Shown here one piece after another: positions 17,793 through 26,396 of a DNA stretch of 64,000 nucleotides. Source of the stretch: Streptomyces stelliscabiei (GTDB lineage: Bacteria > Actinomycetota > Actinomycetes > Streptomycetales > Streptomycetaceae); NCBI RefSeq assembly GCF_014873495.1, contig NZ_JADBGF010000001.1:6014001-6078000 (forward strand), written 5' to 3'. The notes beneath the pieces are model-generated. The model ran no database searches. It had not been told where the DNA came from and saw nothing but the letters and a program-made list of their open reading frames with translations. Made by a program: the position numbers and the translations under genes. How positions within the stretch are numbered: position 1 is the stretch's first letter; every line of letters starts with the position of its first letter.

Positions 17793-18683
17793 TCAGTCGT
17801 CGAACGCGGCGGCCAGCCGGTCCGCCAGATTCCGGGCCCTGTCCTGCATTTCCTCACTGTCCGGCACCACCGTCGTGGTCGCCGGCTGCTCCTCGTACTC
17901 CACGGTCACGATCACGTTCGACGTGCGGAAGACCACAGTCACCGTCCGCTGCTTGCTCGTCCCGAGCGTGTCGTCGAGGAACGCCTCGTCGCCGAGACCG
18001 TCGAGCGTGCGGGGCAGGAGGGAGGCGGGGGTGCCGGACGGGGAGGGGGAGGAGGAGCCGGCGGACGGGGAGGAGCCGGAGGGGGAGGCCGTGCGCGACG
18101 CGGTGGCGGAGGGGTTCGCCGACGGCTCGGCGGCGTCCGCGCCCGAGTCCGCGGGTTCGCCGGACTCCTCGTCCGTCCCCTGGTCCGTCTCCTGATCCGT
18201 CTCCTCGGTCTCCTCCTCGGAGGCGCTCGGCGTCGGCTCCGGGAGGTCGGCCGCCTCGACCTTGCCGCCGTAGACCTCCTGCGCCGTGCTGTCGTCGCTG
18301 ACGGCGTTGTCGTAGGACACGACGCGTTCGAAGCTGACGAACAGATAGTGGGTGGCGTCCGGGGACTCCACCTTCCAGCGGCAGCCGGCCATGCGGTCCG
18401 TGTCGTACGTCTGTGTGGCCTCGCCCTTGTACGCCTGCTCGCGCCGGGTCGCGCCGGGGATCTGCCGGATGCCGGGGAGGAGGGTGTCGAGGGTGCCGGT
18501 GTCGACCGAGCCGCAGGGTTCGGGGAGCGTGGCGTAGCGGCCCGGCTGGGCCACGGTCGCCGACGCGGTGACCTCGCCCGGGCGGGGGTCGTCGTCCGAA
18601 CTGCCGTCGTCGGAACCCGTGCACGCGGCCAGCAGTGCCGCGAGGAGCACGGCGACGCCGGGTACGTACGCCTTCCGCTGCAC
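17793..18683 (-). CDS. DUF3558 lipoprotein (paralogue of the adjacent gene)
   Basis: 296 residues from GTG 18683, with GAGAGGAG about 8 nt upstream. Signal and lipobox: AYVPGVAVLLAALLAAC. The N-terminal part (RYATLPEPCGSVDTGTLDTLLPG), the Cys-containing MAGCRWKVESPDATHYLFVSFERV and the late TVTVVFRTSNVIVTVEYEEQ show the same DUF3558 layout as its neighbour. A Glu/Thr/Asp/Ser-rich insert of ~75 residues (about 147-222) interrupts the domain. Extracytoplasmic lipoprotein, function unknown. It is divergent from rtcB. Confidence 0.82.
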   Translation of the reverse strand: MQRKAYVPGVAVLLAALLAACTGSDDGSSDDDPRPGEVTASATVAQPGRYATLPEPCGSVDTGTLDTLLPGIRQIPGATRREQAYKGEATQTYDTDRMAGCRWKVESPDATHYLFVSFERVVSYDNAVSDDSTAQEVYGGKVEAADLPEPTPSASEEETEETDQETDQGTDEESGEPADSGADAAEPSANPSATASRTASPSGSSPSAGSSSPSPSGTPASLLPRTLDGLGDEAFLDDTLGTSKQRTVTVVFRTSNVIVTVEYEEQPATTTVVPDSEEMQDRARNLADRLAAAFDD

Positions 18684-18751
18684 GGTGGGGCTCCTCTCGA
18701 CGGGGTCCCTCGGGACGCCTGCGCTGTCCTGCCTGTGGTTATTCACTTGCC

Positions 18752-18772
18752 GCCCGGGGGTGACCCCCGGGC
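18752..18772. promoter_or_regulatory. GC-rich hairpin in the rtcB / DUF3558 divergent region
   Basis: GCCCGGGGG at 18752-18760 and CCCCCGGGC at 18764-18772 form a 9-bp perfect stem with a TGA loop. It lies 69 bp upstream of the lipoprotein start and ~115 bp upstream of rtcB. Between divergent genes it cannot be a simple terminator of either, so it may act as an attenuator, a block to antisense read-through, or a protein site. Confidence 0.35.
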
Positions 18773-18888
18773 ACCATGTGTATCGCACGCACTGCCGTGG
18801 ACGCCGGTCCGGCATCCCTTTTCACCGCCCTTGGCATCGGTTTTGCGTTCTGAGACTTTCATCTGTTCTTCGGGGGAATGAGGACGTT

Positions 18889-20082
18889 TTGTCGTACGTC
18901 GAGATACCGGGCGCGAAGGTACCCATCCGTATGTGGACCGACCCCGCGTCGGTCGAGGAGGGGGCGCTCCAGCAGCTCCGCAACGTCGCCACCCTCCCCT
19001 GGATCAAGGGCCTCGCCGTCATGCCGGACGTGCACTACGGCAAGGGCGCGACGGTCGGGTCCGTCATCGCGATGCGGGGGGCCGTGTGTCCCGCGGCGGT
19101 CGGTGTCGACATCGGCTGCGGAATGTCGGCCGTGAAGACCTCCCTGACGGCCAATGACCTCCCCGGCGACCTCTCCCGGCTGCGCTCGAAGATCGAGCAG
19201 GCGATCCCGGTGGGGCGGGGGATGCATGACGACCCCGTCGATCCTGGACGGCTCCACGGCTTCGCGACCGGCGGGTGGGACGGCTTCTGGGAGCGGTTCG
19301 ACGGGGTGGCGGACGCGGTCAAGTTCCGTCATGACCGGGCGGGGAAGCAGATGGGGACGCTTGGCGGGGGGAATCACTTTGTCGAAGTCTGCACGGATTC
19401 GACCGGTTCTGTCTGGCTGATGCTGCACTCCGGCTCCCGGAACATCGGCAAGGAGCTGGCGGAGCATCACATCGGCATCGCCCAGAAGCTCCCGCACAAC
19501 CAGAACCTGGTCGACCGCGACCTCGCCGTCTTCGTCGCGGACACCCCGCAGATGGCGGCGTACCGCAACGACCTGTTCTGGGCGCAGGAGTACGCGAAGT
19601 ACAACCGCTCGATCATGATGGCGCTGCTCAAGGACGTCGTGCGCAAGGAGTTCAGGAAGGCGAAGCCGGTCTTCGAGCCCGAGATCAGCGCGCACCACAA
19701 CTACGTGGCCGAGGAGCGCTACGACGGCATGGACCTCCTGGTGACCCGTAAGGGCGCGATCCGCGCGGGCTCCGGGGAGTACGGGATCATCCCCGGCTCG
19801 ATGGGCACCGGTTCGTACATCGTCAAGGGCCTCGGCAACGAGAAGGCCTTCAACTCGGCTTCGCACGGCGCCGGTCGGCGGATGAGCCGGACGGCGGCGA
19901 AGCGGCGCTTCTCGACCAAGGACCTGGAGGAGCAGACGCGGGGCGTGGAGTGCCGCAAGGACTCCGGTGTCGTGGACGAGATCCCGGGCGCCTACAAGCC
20001 GATCGAGCAGGTCATCGACCAGCAGCGGGACCTGGTGCGGGTGGTGGCGAAGCTGAAGCAGGTCGTGTGCGTGAAGGGCTGA
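18889..20082 (+). CDS. rtcB: RNA-splicing ligase RtcB
   Basis: 397 residues from TTG 18889 (MSYVEIPGAKVPIRMW); GAGGA at 18880-18884 supports this start. The enzyme joins 2',3'-cyclic-phosphate or 3'-phosphate RNA ends to 5'-OH ends using GTP and Mn2+. Active-site elements are visible: MPDVHYGKGATVGSV, VDIGCGM (D74 and C77, metal ligands), GTLGGGNHFVEV, MLHSGSRNIGKEL and HGAGRRMSRTAAKR, near which the guanylated His lies. Length is typical of the actinobacterial form. There is no rtcA or archease partner next to it, so its physiological substrate (tRNA or damaged RNA) is unknown. Confidence 0.93.
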   Translation: MSYVEIPGAKVPIRMWTDPASVEEGALQQLRNVATLPWIKGLAVMPDVHYGKGATVGSVIAMRGAVCPAAVGVDIGCGMSAVKTSLTANDLPGDLSRLRSKIEQAIPVGRGMHDDPVDPGRLHGFATGGWDGFWERFDGVADAVKFRHDRAGKQMGTLGGGNHFVEVCTDSTGSVWLMLHSGSRNIGKELAEHHIGIAQKLPHNQNLVDRDLAVFVADTPQMAAYRNDLFWAQEYAKYNRSIMMALLKDVVRKEFRKAKPVFEPEISAHHNYVAEERYDGMDLLVTRKGAIRAGSGEYGIIPGSMGTGSYIVKGLGNEKAFNSASHGAGRRMSRTAAKRRFSTKDLEEQTRGVECRKDSGVVDEIPGAYKPIEQVIDQQRDLVRVVAKLKQVVCVKG

Positions 20083-20138
20083 GGCCCTGGCGCGGCCGCT
20101 CCCGCTGAAGGCCCCCGGCCGCGTGCGAGGCTGGGGGC

Positions 20139-20474
20139 ATGGTCATCGCCCGCTCCGCCGCTCTGTTCGTGCTCGCCGCGCTGTTCGAGATCGGTGGGGC
20201 CTGGCTGGTGTGGCAGGGGGTGCGGGAGCATCGCGGGTGGGTGTGGATCGGGGCGGGGGTCGTCGCGCTGGGGGCGTACGGGTTCGTGGCGACGTTCCAG
20301 CCGGACGCGCACTTCGGGCGGATCCTCGCCGCGTACGGCGGGATCTTCGTGGCCGGGTCGATCGCCTGGGGGATGGTCGCCGACGGCTACCGGCCCGACC
20401 GCTGGGACGTGTCGGGCGCGTTGGTCTGCCTCGCGGGCATGGCGGTGATCATGTACGCGCCGCGGGGCGGGTGA
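20139..20474 (+). CDS. YnfA/UPF0060 family small membrane protein
   Basis: 111 residues. Four predicted membrane helices (SAALFVLAALFEIGGAWLVW, WVWIGAGVVALGAYGFVAT, GRILAAYGGIFVAGSIAWGM, DVSGALVCLAGMAVIMYAP) with the YnfA signature FEIGGAWLVWQ and YGFVATFQP. The family resembles small multidrug resistance transporters but its substrate is not established. It is co-directional with rtcB, 56 bp downstream, and convergent with the SnoaL-like gene. Confidence 0.9.
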   Translation: MVIARSAALFVLAALFEIGGAWLVWQGVREHRGWVWIGAGVVALGAYGFVATFQPDAHFGRILAAYGGIFVAGSIAWGMVADGYRPDRWDVSGALVCLAGMAVIMYAPRGG

Positions 20475-20490
20475 CGGCGGACGGCCGCCG

Positions 20491-20934
20491 CTACGACGGC
20501 TGGGCCGGGTCCTCCGGCAGCAGGCCGAGCTGGTTCAGGAAGTCCAGCTGGTCGAAGTAGAGCCGGTAGCTGGTGATCCGGCCGTCCCGGACGGTGGCGA
20601 AGTCCACGCCGCGCATCCTGATGTCCCGCTGGGTCGCGGGGAGGGTCGTCCCGTCGGGGAACGCCATCGGGCCGCTGTTCCTGCCGCTGAAGATGCCCTC
20701 GTCGATGGCGGTGTCGCCGACCTCGAACGAGGCGAGCGACTCGTAGGTGGCATCGGGTACGGCGTCCGTCATCTGGCGCCAGTACTCGGCGATCTCGTCC
20801 CGCCCGTGGATCTCTCCGGCGTCGGGGGTGTGGGCAACCGCGTCCTCCGCGAAGAGGTTCGCGATGGTCTTCGGGTCCTGGTGTGTGGTGAGCGCCTCGG
20901 TGAGCTGGTCCATCAGCTCGCGCGCCTGTCCCAT
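20491..20934 (-). CDS. SnoaL-like / NTF2-fold nuclear transport factor 2 domain protein
   Basis: 147 residues from ATG 20934, preceded by AGGAGGTGG, a strong site. The sequence has a SnoaL-like cone fold pattern: an N-terminal helix, LFAEDAVAHTPDAGEIHGRDEIAEYWRQM, then strands ending in VDFATVRDGRITSYRLYFDQLDFLNQLGLLP. Such proteins bind small hydrophobic or polyketide-like ligands or act as cyclases/isomerases. No catalytic residue can be assigned with confidence. It is divergent from the SDR gene at 21080, which could share a substrate, but that is speculation. Confidence 0.82.
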   Translation of the reverse strand: MGQARELMDQLTEALTTHQDPKTIANLFAEDAVAHTPDAGEIHGRDEIAEYWRQMTDAVPDATYESLASFEVGDTAIDEGIFSGRNSGPMAFPDGTTLPATQRDIRMRGVDFATVRDGRITSYRLYFDQLDFLNQLGLLPEDPAQPS

Positions 20935-21079
20935 GATCCACCTCCTGTGCAGGGGATCACCCCTCTCATTGTCCCACCGCACGCCTATCCTGGCTGGGCA
21001 GAACGCCGTTCGATACGCACAGTCGCGCACGCGTCGCTCACACGCGCGTCCGCGCAGCGCCCACGCTCAGGAGCAGCTC

Positions 21080-21856
21080 ATGGCCCCCGCCGCACCGTCC
21101 GCCGCCTCCCGCATCGCCGTCGTCACCGGTGCGAGCGGCGGGATCGGCGCCGCCACGGCCCGGCAGCTCGCCGCCGCGGGGTACCGCGTGGTGCTGACCG
21201 CGCGCCGCAAGGACCGTATCGAGGCGCTGGCCGAGGAGATCAACGACGGGGGCGGGCAGGCCACCGCGTACCCCCTGGACGTCACGGACCGCGCGGCGGT
21301 CGACGAGTTCGCGTCCGCGTTCAAGAAGATCGGTGTGCTGGTCAACAACGCGGGCGGCGCGCTCGGCGCCGATCCGGTGGCGACCGGCGACCCGGCCGAC
21401 TGGCGCACGATGTACGAGACGAACGTCATCGGCACGCTGAACCTCACCCAGGCCCTGCTGCCCGCGCTGACCGCGAGCGGTGACGGCACGGTGGTCGTGG
21501 TGTCGTCGACGGCCGGGCACGGGACGTACGAGGGCGGCGGGGGCTATGTCGCCGCCAAGCACGGCGTGCACGTCCTCGCCGAGACCCTGCGGCTGGAGAT
21601 CGTCGGCACGCCGGTCCGGGTCATCGAGGTCGCGCCCGGCATGGTGAAGACGGACGAGTTCGCCCTGACCCGCTTCGGCGGCGACGCGCAGAAGGCGGCG
21701 AGCGTCTACGCGGGCGTCGCGGAGCCCCTGACCGCCGACGACGTCGCCGACACGATCACCTGGGCGGTCACCCGGCCCAGCCACGTCAACGTCGACCTGC
21801 TCGTCCTGCGCCCGCGCGCCCAGGCCTCCAACACCAAGGTCCACCGGGAGCTGTGA
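21080..21856 (+). CDS. Short-chain dehydrogenase/reductase
   Basis: 258 residues from ATG 21080, with AGGAG upstream. Classical SDR: nucleotide-binding TGASGGIG near the N-terminus, an Arg-rich end of beta-2 (LTARRKDRIEAL) favouring NADP(H), NNAG, the catalytic Ser in VVVVSSTAGHG, and Y156-x-x-x-K160 (YVAAK). The C-terminus (PGMVKTDEF... RPSHVNVDLLVLRP) matches the YdfG/serine-dehydrogenase-like subgroup acting on 3-hydroxy acids. Cytosolic. The stop codon overlaps the start of the next small gene by one base. Confidence 0.9.
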   Translation: MAPAAPSAASRIAVVTGASGGIGAATARQLAAAGYRVVLTARRKDRIEALAEEINDGGGQATAYPLDVTDRAAVDEFASAFKKIGVLVNNAGGALGADPVATGDPADWRTMYETNVIGTLNLTQALLPALTASGDGTVVVVSSTAGHGTYEGGGGYVAAKHGVHVLAETLRLEIVGTPVRVIEVAPGMVKTDEFALTRFGGDAQKAASVYAGVAEPLTADDVADTITWAVTRPSHVNVDLLVLRPRAQASNTKVHREL

Positions 21857-22047
21857 TGGCGCCGGAGGAGGGCCGGGCGCCGCAGGACGGTCCGGCGCCC
21901 GGGGCTGCCGGCCCGACGGCCGAGCGGCGCCGGCTCGCCGAGGAGAAGAGGAACGAGCGGTACGTGTGGTGGTACCTCGCGTACTTCCTCTTCGGCATCC
22001 ACATCGTGGCCTTCGTGATGATCTACGCGGTCATGCACGCGAAATAG
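21856..22047 (+). CDS. Small single-span membrane protein, possibly DUF6126 family
   Basis: 63 residues from ATG 21856, sharing one base with the SDR stop (TGATG), so translationally coupled. A charged N-terminal half (RRRLAEEKRNERY) leads to one membrane helix (WYLAYFLFGIHIVAFVMIYAVM). The pattern resembles tiny Streptomyces proteins annotated DUF6126; that assignment is from memory. Function unknown. Its coupling to the SDR hints at membrane tethering of the enzyme, which is only inference. Confidence 0.75.
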   Translation: MAPEEGRAPQDGPAPGAAGPTAERRRLAEEKRNERYVWWYLAYFLFGIHIVAFVMIYAVMHAK

Positions 22048-22073
22048 CCGCCGCCCGGGAAGTCCGCCGCCGG

Positions 22074-22889
22074 TCAGGCCGAGGACATCGCGTCCGCGTA
22101 CGCCGTCGGGGGCACCCCCACCGTGGCCGTGAAGTCGCGGACGAGGTGGGCCTGGTCGGCGTACCCGAGGTCGGCGGCGAGGGCGGCCCAGTCGACGGCC
22201 CGGTCGGTCTCGGCGCGTTCCAGGGCCTCGTGGATGCGGTAGCGCAGGATGACCCACTTGGGGCCGACGCCCACGTACGCGGAGAACAGGCGCTGCAGGA
22301 GCCGTACGGACAGGCCCTCGGCGCGGGCGAAGTCGGTGACGCGGCGGATGGTGCGGTCGGTGCGGATCCGGGTGACCAGGGCCATGGCGAGGTCCGCCTG
22401 GGGGTCGGGCTCCGGGGCGAGCCCGGTCAGGAACGCGTCGAGGGCGGCGACGCGGGTGTCCTCGTCGTCGGGGGTGAGGATCGCGGCCGGGGTGACGGCG
22501 GTGTCGGGGAACGCCTCGGGCTGTCGTACGCGGCGGCCGGTCCAGTGGGTCGCGGGGTGGGCCGGGGTGAAGGGGCGGAAACCGCCGGGGCGGAACTGGA
22601 TGCCGCAGACCCGGCCCCTGCCCTGCAGTTTCTGGGTGAAGAGACCGAGACCGACGCCGGAGATCTCGGCGAAGGGCTCCTGTCCCTCGTAGCGCTGGAA
22701 GACGACGTTGACCGACGGGTGCGGGACGACCTGGGAGACGTACGGCTCGGGCAGGTCCCAGTCGATCAGCCAGTAGTGCTCCAGATACGGGCGCAGCGGC
22801 TCGGCGGGTTCGCGGCGGCGGAAGCGGACCCGGGCGAAAAGCTCCGGGGCGTCGACGATGCCTCGGGTGTCACGGCGTGGGGCGGCCAT
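22074..22889 (-). CDS. AraC-family transcriptional regulator with DUF6597-type N-terminal domain
   Basis: 271 residues from ATG 22889; no clear ribosome site lies upstream, so the mRNA may be leaderless. The N-terminal part (LRPYLEHYWLIDWDLPEPYVSQVVPHPSVNVVFQ... GIQFRPGGFRPF) is the sensor domain found in many actinomycete AraC-like regulators. The C-terminal ~90 residues hold two HTH motifs (IRRVTDFARAEGLSVRLLQRLF; WAALAADLGYADQAHLVRDFTATVGVPP). It is divergent from the LLM/FMN-reductase operon, and its promoter region contains an imperfect GTTG-N9-CAAC repeat at 22995-23011, so it may control that operon. Ligand unknown. Confidence 0.88.
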   Translation of the reverse strand: MAAPRRDTRGIVDAPELFARVRFRRREPAEPLRPYLEHYWLIDWDLPEPYVSQVVPHPSVNVVFQRYEGQEPFAEISGVGLGLFTQKLQGRGRVCGIQFRPGGFRPFTPAHPATHWTGRRVRQPEAFPDTAVTPAAILTPDDEDTRVAALDAFLTGLAPEPDPQADLAMALVTRIRTDRTIRRVTDFARAEGLSVRLLQRLFSAYVGVGPKWVILRYRIHEALERAETDRAVDWAALAADLGYADQAHLVRDFTATVGVPPTAYADAMSSA

Positions 22890-23028
22890 GAGGAGATCGT
22901 AGGGACGACCACTGACAGTGGCCCGGCTCGTGCTCTCGCCCCGGAGGAACGCTCCGGAGGAATAGTGGAGAGGGGGCCCTCGTTCATGGGTATAGTTGAA
23001 TCGTAAACAACCTGGGAGGGTGGCAGCG

Positions 23029-24183
23029 ATGATGCAGTTCGGGATCTTCAGTGTCGGAGACGTGACTCCGGACCCCACCACGGGCCGGACGCCGACCGAG
23101 CGCGAGCGCATCAAGGCGATGGTCGCGATCGCGCTCAAGGCGGAGGAGGTCGGGCTCGACGTCTTCGCCACCGGCGAGCACCACAACCCGCCCTTCGTGC
23201 CGTCGTCGCCCACGACCATGCTCGGCTACATCGCCGCGCGCACGGAGAAGCTGGTCCTCTCCACCTCCACCACCCTCATCACCACCAACGACCCGGTGAA
23301 GATCGCCGAGGACTTCGCGATGCTCCAGCACCTGGCCGACGGCCGGGTGGACCTGATGATGGGGCGCGGCAACACCGGGCCCGTCTACCCCTGGTTCGGA
23401 CAGGACATCCGGCAGGGCATCAACCTCGCCGTCGAGAACTACGCGCTGCTGCGCCGCCTGTGGCGCGAGGACGTCGTCAACTGGGAGGGCAAGTTCCGCT
23501 CGCCGCTCCAGGGCTTCACCTCCACCCCCCGCCCGATGGACGACGTACCGCCGTTCGTCTGGCACGGCTCCATCCGCTCGCCCGAGATCGCCGAGCAGGC
23601 CGCGTTCTACGGTGACGGCTTCTTCCACAACAACATCTTCTGGCCGGCCGACCACACCAAGCGGATGGTCGAGCTGTACCGGCAGCGGTTCGCGCACTAC
23701 GGGCACGGCACGCCCGAGCAGGCGATCGTGGGACTCGGCGGGCAGGTGTTCATGCGCAAGAACTCGCAGGACGCGGTGCGGGAGTTCCGGCCGTACTTCG
23801 ACGTCGCGCCGGTGTACGGCAACGGGCCCTCGCTGGAGGACTTCACCGACCAGACCCCGCTCACCGTCGGCTCGCCGCAGCAGGTGATCGAGAAGACGCT
23901 GGCCTTCCGGGAGTACGCCGGTGACTACCAGCGGCAGTTGTTCCTCCTGGACCACGCGGGGCTGCCCCTGAAGACCGTGCTGGAGCAGCTCGACCTGCTC
24001 GGCGAGGAGGTCGTGCCGGTGCTGCGCGCGGAGTTCGCGAAGGGGCGGCCGGCTCAGGTGCCGGACGCGCCGACGCACGGGTCGCTGCTGGCCGCGGCGG
24101 AGAAGGACGCGGGGACGCGGAGCGCGGGCACGAAGGGTGTGAAGGACGCGAAGGGCGTGGAGAAGAAGGAGAGCGTGGCATGA
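23029..24183 (+). CDS. LLM-class flavin-dependent monooxygenase
   Basis: 384 residues from ATG 23029, with GGAGG 9 nt upstream (23015-23019); ATG 23032 is also possible. It has a bacterial-luciferase-like TIM barrel: FGIFSVGD at strand 1, VFATGEHHNPPF, LSTSTTLITTNDPVKIAEDFAMLQHLADGRVDLMMGRG (typical FMN-contact region) and VGLGGQVFMRKNSQ. A Lys-rich C-terminal tail of ~40 residues is unusual. It oxidises an unknown substrate using reduced FMN, and overlaps by ATGA with the FMN-reductase gene that would supply it, forming a two-component system. Confidence 0.9.
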   Translation: MMQFGIFSVGDVTPDPTTGRTPTERERIKAMVAIALKAEEVGLDVFATGEHHNPPFVPSSPTTMLGYIAARTEKLVLSTSTTLITTNDPVKIAEDFAMLQHLADGRVDLMMGRGNTGPVYPWFGQDIRQGINLAVENYALLRRLWREDVVNWEGKFRSPLQGFTSTPRPMDDVPPFVWHGSIRSPEIAEQAAFYGDGFFHNNIFWPADHTKRMVELYRQRFAHYGHGTPEQAIVGLGGQVFMRKNSQDAVREFRPYFDVAPVYGNGPSLEDFTDQTPLTVGSPQQVIEKTLAFREYAGDYQRQLFLLDHAGLPLKTVLEQLDLLGEEVVPVLRAEFAKGRPAQVPDAPTHGSLLAAAEKDAGTRSAGTKGVKDAKGVEKKESVA

Positions 24184-24779
24184 AGCTGGTCGTCGTCTCG
24201 GCGGGGCTGAGCGTGCCGTCGTCCACGCGGCTGCTGGGGGACCGGCTGGCCGCGGCGGTCGCCGGGCACGACGCCTCGGTGGAGGTCCAGGTCGTCGAAC
24301 TGCGCGACCTGGCCGTGGAGATCGCGCACCACCTCACCAACGGGTTCCCCGGCCGGAAGCTCGCCGCCGCGCTCGACGCGGTGGCGGGGGCCGACGGGCT
24401 GGTCGTGGTGACACCGGTGTTCTCCGCCTCGTACAGCGGGTTGTTCAAGTCGTTCTTCGACGTGCTCGACCGCGACGCGCTGGCGGGGAAGCCGGTGCTG
24501 ATCGCCGCCACCGGGGGATCGGCCCGGCACTCGCTGGTGCTGGAGCACGCGATGCGGCCGTTGTTCGCGTACCTGCGGGCCGTGGTCGTGCCCACGGGGG
24601 TGTACGCCGCCTCCGAGGACTGGGGTGCGCAGGGGCTGGCCGGGCGGATCGAGCGGGCGGCCGCGGAGCTGAGCCGGTTGATGGGCGGGCTGTCCCGGGA
24701 GGCGGCCGCCACGCCGGCCGAGCCCGAGGAGTTCGTCGTCGTCCCCTTCGCCGAACAGCTGGCGGCGCTGCGGGGCTGA
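24180..24779 (+). CDS. NAD(P)H-dependent FMN reductase, CE1759-type
   Basis: 199 residues from ATG 24180, overlapping the monooxygenase stop by 4 bp. Flavodoxin-like fold: MKLVVVSAGLSVPSSTRLLGDRLA at the N-terminus (phosphate-binding loop SVPSSTR), VVTPVFSASYSGLFKSFFDVLD (FMN isoalloxazine contact) and ATGGSARHSLVLEHAMRPLFAYL. It supplies FMNH2 to the preceding LLM monooxygenase; the tandem pair recurs widely in actinomycetes. Length is normal. It is convergent with the glycosyltransferase gene, 27 bp away. Confidence 0.9.
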   Translation: MKLVVVSAGLSVPSSTRLLGDRLAAAVAGHDASVEVQVVELRDLAVEIAHHLTNGFPGRKLAAALDAVAGADGLVVVTPVFSASYSGLFKSFFDVLDRDALAGKPVLIAATGGSARHSLVLEHAMRPLFAYLRAVVVPTGVYAASEDWGAQGLAGRIERAAAELSRLMGGLSREAAATPAEPEEFVVVPFAEQLAALRG

Positions 24780-24806
24780 GCCTCGCCGTCGGGGGTGGTG
24801 CGGGCC

Positions 24807-26111
24807 TCAGGCCACGGGTTGCTCGTGGTTGCCCGCACCCGCGCGGCGGAGCCGGGGCTGCGACGGTCCCGCGGCCCTGAGGAACGCCGGCGTCGCCCTC
24901 TTCCAGGAACGCAGCCGGTGCCCCAGCCAGGCCCGCACCCGCGTCAGCTCCCGCTCCCAGGCACGGTGGACCCGCGTCGCGCGCAGGTCGGCGAACAGGC
25001 GCTCGTACTCGGCGACGATCGGGGCCGGGTCGTAGCGGTGGGCGCTCGCGAGGGCGGCCCGGCCCATGGCGCGGCGCAGGTCCGGGTCGGCGGTGAGGTC
25101 GAGAATGGCCTCGGCGAGGGCGTGGGGGTCGTCGACGGGGACGAGGCGGCCGTCGGTGCCGTCGGTGATGATCTCGGCGGGGCCGAGCGGGCAGTCGGTG
25201 CTGACGACGGGCACGCCGCAGCGCATGGCCTCGACGAGGGTCATGCCGAAGGACTCGGCGTCCGAGGCGCTGACGACGACGGAGGCGCGCGCGAACTCCT
25301 CCTCGATCGGCGTGTGCGGGCCCATCAGATGGGCCCGGTCGGTGAGGCGGAGGTCCTCGATCAGGGCCTCCAGCCGGTCCTTCTGCTTGCCGCCGCCGTA
25401 GATGCGAAGCTGCCAGTCCGGTTCCTTCGCGGCGACCTTCGCGAACGCCTCCAGCAGGAGGTCGAAGCGTTTGCCGCGGGCCAGGCGCCCGGCCGCCGCG
25501 ATGACGGGGGCCGTGACGTCCGACGGTGCGACCGAGGCCGGCGGGACGATGTTGGGCACCGGCATCACCCGTACGCCCGGCAGTTTCATCCGTGCGCGGT
25601 ACACCGCCGCGTCCGCCGCCGTGGTCGTGACGACCGCGTCCAGGGTGCGGTAGTGACGGGCGAGGACCTTGCGGAGCTGCTTGCCGTGGGCGTCGTGGCG
25701 CAGGTGCTCCTGGCCGATGCGCAGGGCCCGGCGCGGCGCGAAGCGGGAGACGTAGACGTTGATGCCGGGGCGGGTGCCGATGACGACGTCCGCGCCGCAG
25801 CGGGCCAGATAGGCGCGGACCCGGAGGTCGGTGAGCCGGCTGTACTGGCGGTGCCGCTTGTCCTGCGCCGGAAAGTCCACGGCGGGCTGCACCTGGGCGG
25901 GATCGCGCAGGTCGGGGCTGTACGGGCGGATGTCCACCAGGGGGACGAGCGTGACTCTCGGGTCGACCGTGAAACGCGGTTCGTCCAGGTGACGGGCCAT
26001 CGAGGCGATCTCCACGTCGTGGTGGTCCGCGAGCGCCGACGCCAGGTTCAGCGTCGTACGGACGGTGCCGCCGATGGCGTACGCGTTGTGCAGCAGGAAC
26101 ACGATCTTCAT
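24807..26111 (-). CDS. Glycosyltransferase family 4
   Basis: 434 residues from ATG 26111 (MKIVFLLHNAYAIGGTVRTT); TTG 26123 is an alternative. It is a GT-B fold retaining transferase. The N-terminal domain opens with the acceptor-side GG loop (AIGGTVRTTLNLA). The C-terminal domain carries AAGRLARGKRFDLLLEAFAKV, the E-x7-E motif region ASDAESFGMTLVEAMRCGVPVVSTD, and GPAEIITDG. The N-terminus resembles actinomycete glycopeptide or teichoic-acid type transferases. The Arg-rich C-terminal tail (WERELTRVRAWLGHRLRSWKRA) may bind the inner membrane. Donor and acceptor are unknown. It is divergent from the two-component system at 26397. Confidence 0.88.
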   Translation of the reverse strand: MKIVFLLHNAYAIGGTVRTTLNLASALADHHDVEIASMARHLDEPRFTVDPRVTLVPLVDIRPYSPDLRDPAQVQPAVDFPAQDKRHRQYSRLTDLRVRAYLARCGADVVIGTRPGINVYVSRFAPRRALRIGQEHLRHDAHGKQLRKVLARHYRTLDAVVTTTAADAAVYRARMKLPGVRVMPVPNIVPPASVAPSDVTAPVIAAAGRLARGKRFDLLLEAFAKVAAKEPDWQLRIYGGGKQKDRLEALIEDLRLTDRAHLMGPHTPIEEEFARASVVVSASDAESFGMTLVEAMRCGVPVVSTDCPLGPAEIITDGTDGRLVPVDDPHALAEAILDLTADPDLRRAMGRAALASAHRYDPAPIVAEYERLFADLRATRVHRAWERELTRVRAWLGHRLRSWKRATPAFLRAAGPSQPRLRRAGAGNHEQPVA

Positions 26112-26396
26112 GCGGCGGCTCAAGGCCCTGCCTTCCCGACGGTGTGGGGGGGTGCGGTTGTGCGACGGTGGCACGGTTGTCCGGTGATGCAACTGCTGAT
26201 GGTGGTTTGGCTGGTTCGGACCCTTTGTACTCCATCTGTTCGCTCCGGTCGGGTTCCCGTGCGGGCGGGTGTCACACGGACACGCTGCTCCGGAGGGGTA
26301 AGCCGGGCGCGCGGTCGGGGTGAGAGGCCGGTAAGAAGGGCCGTCCGGGGCCCCCGGCGAGGTGGTGGGCGCCGGTGACCTTGGCAGACTGGTGGG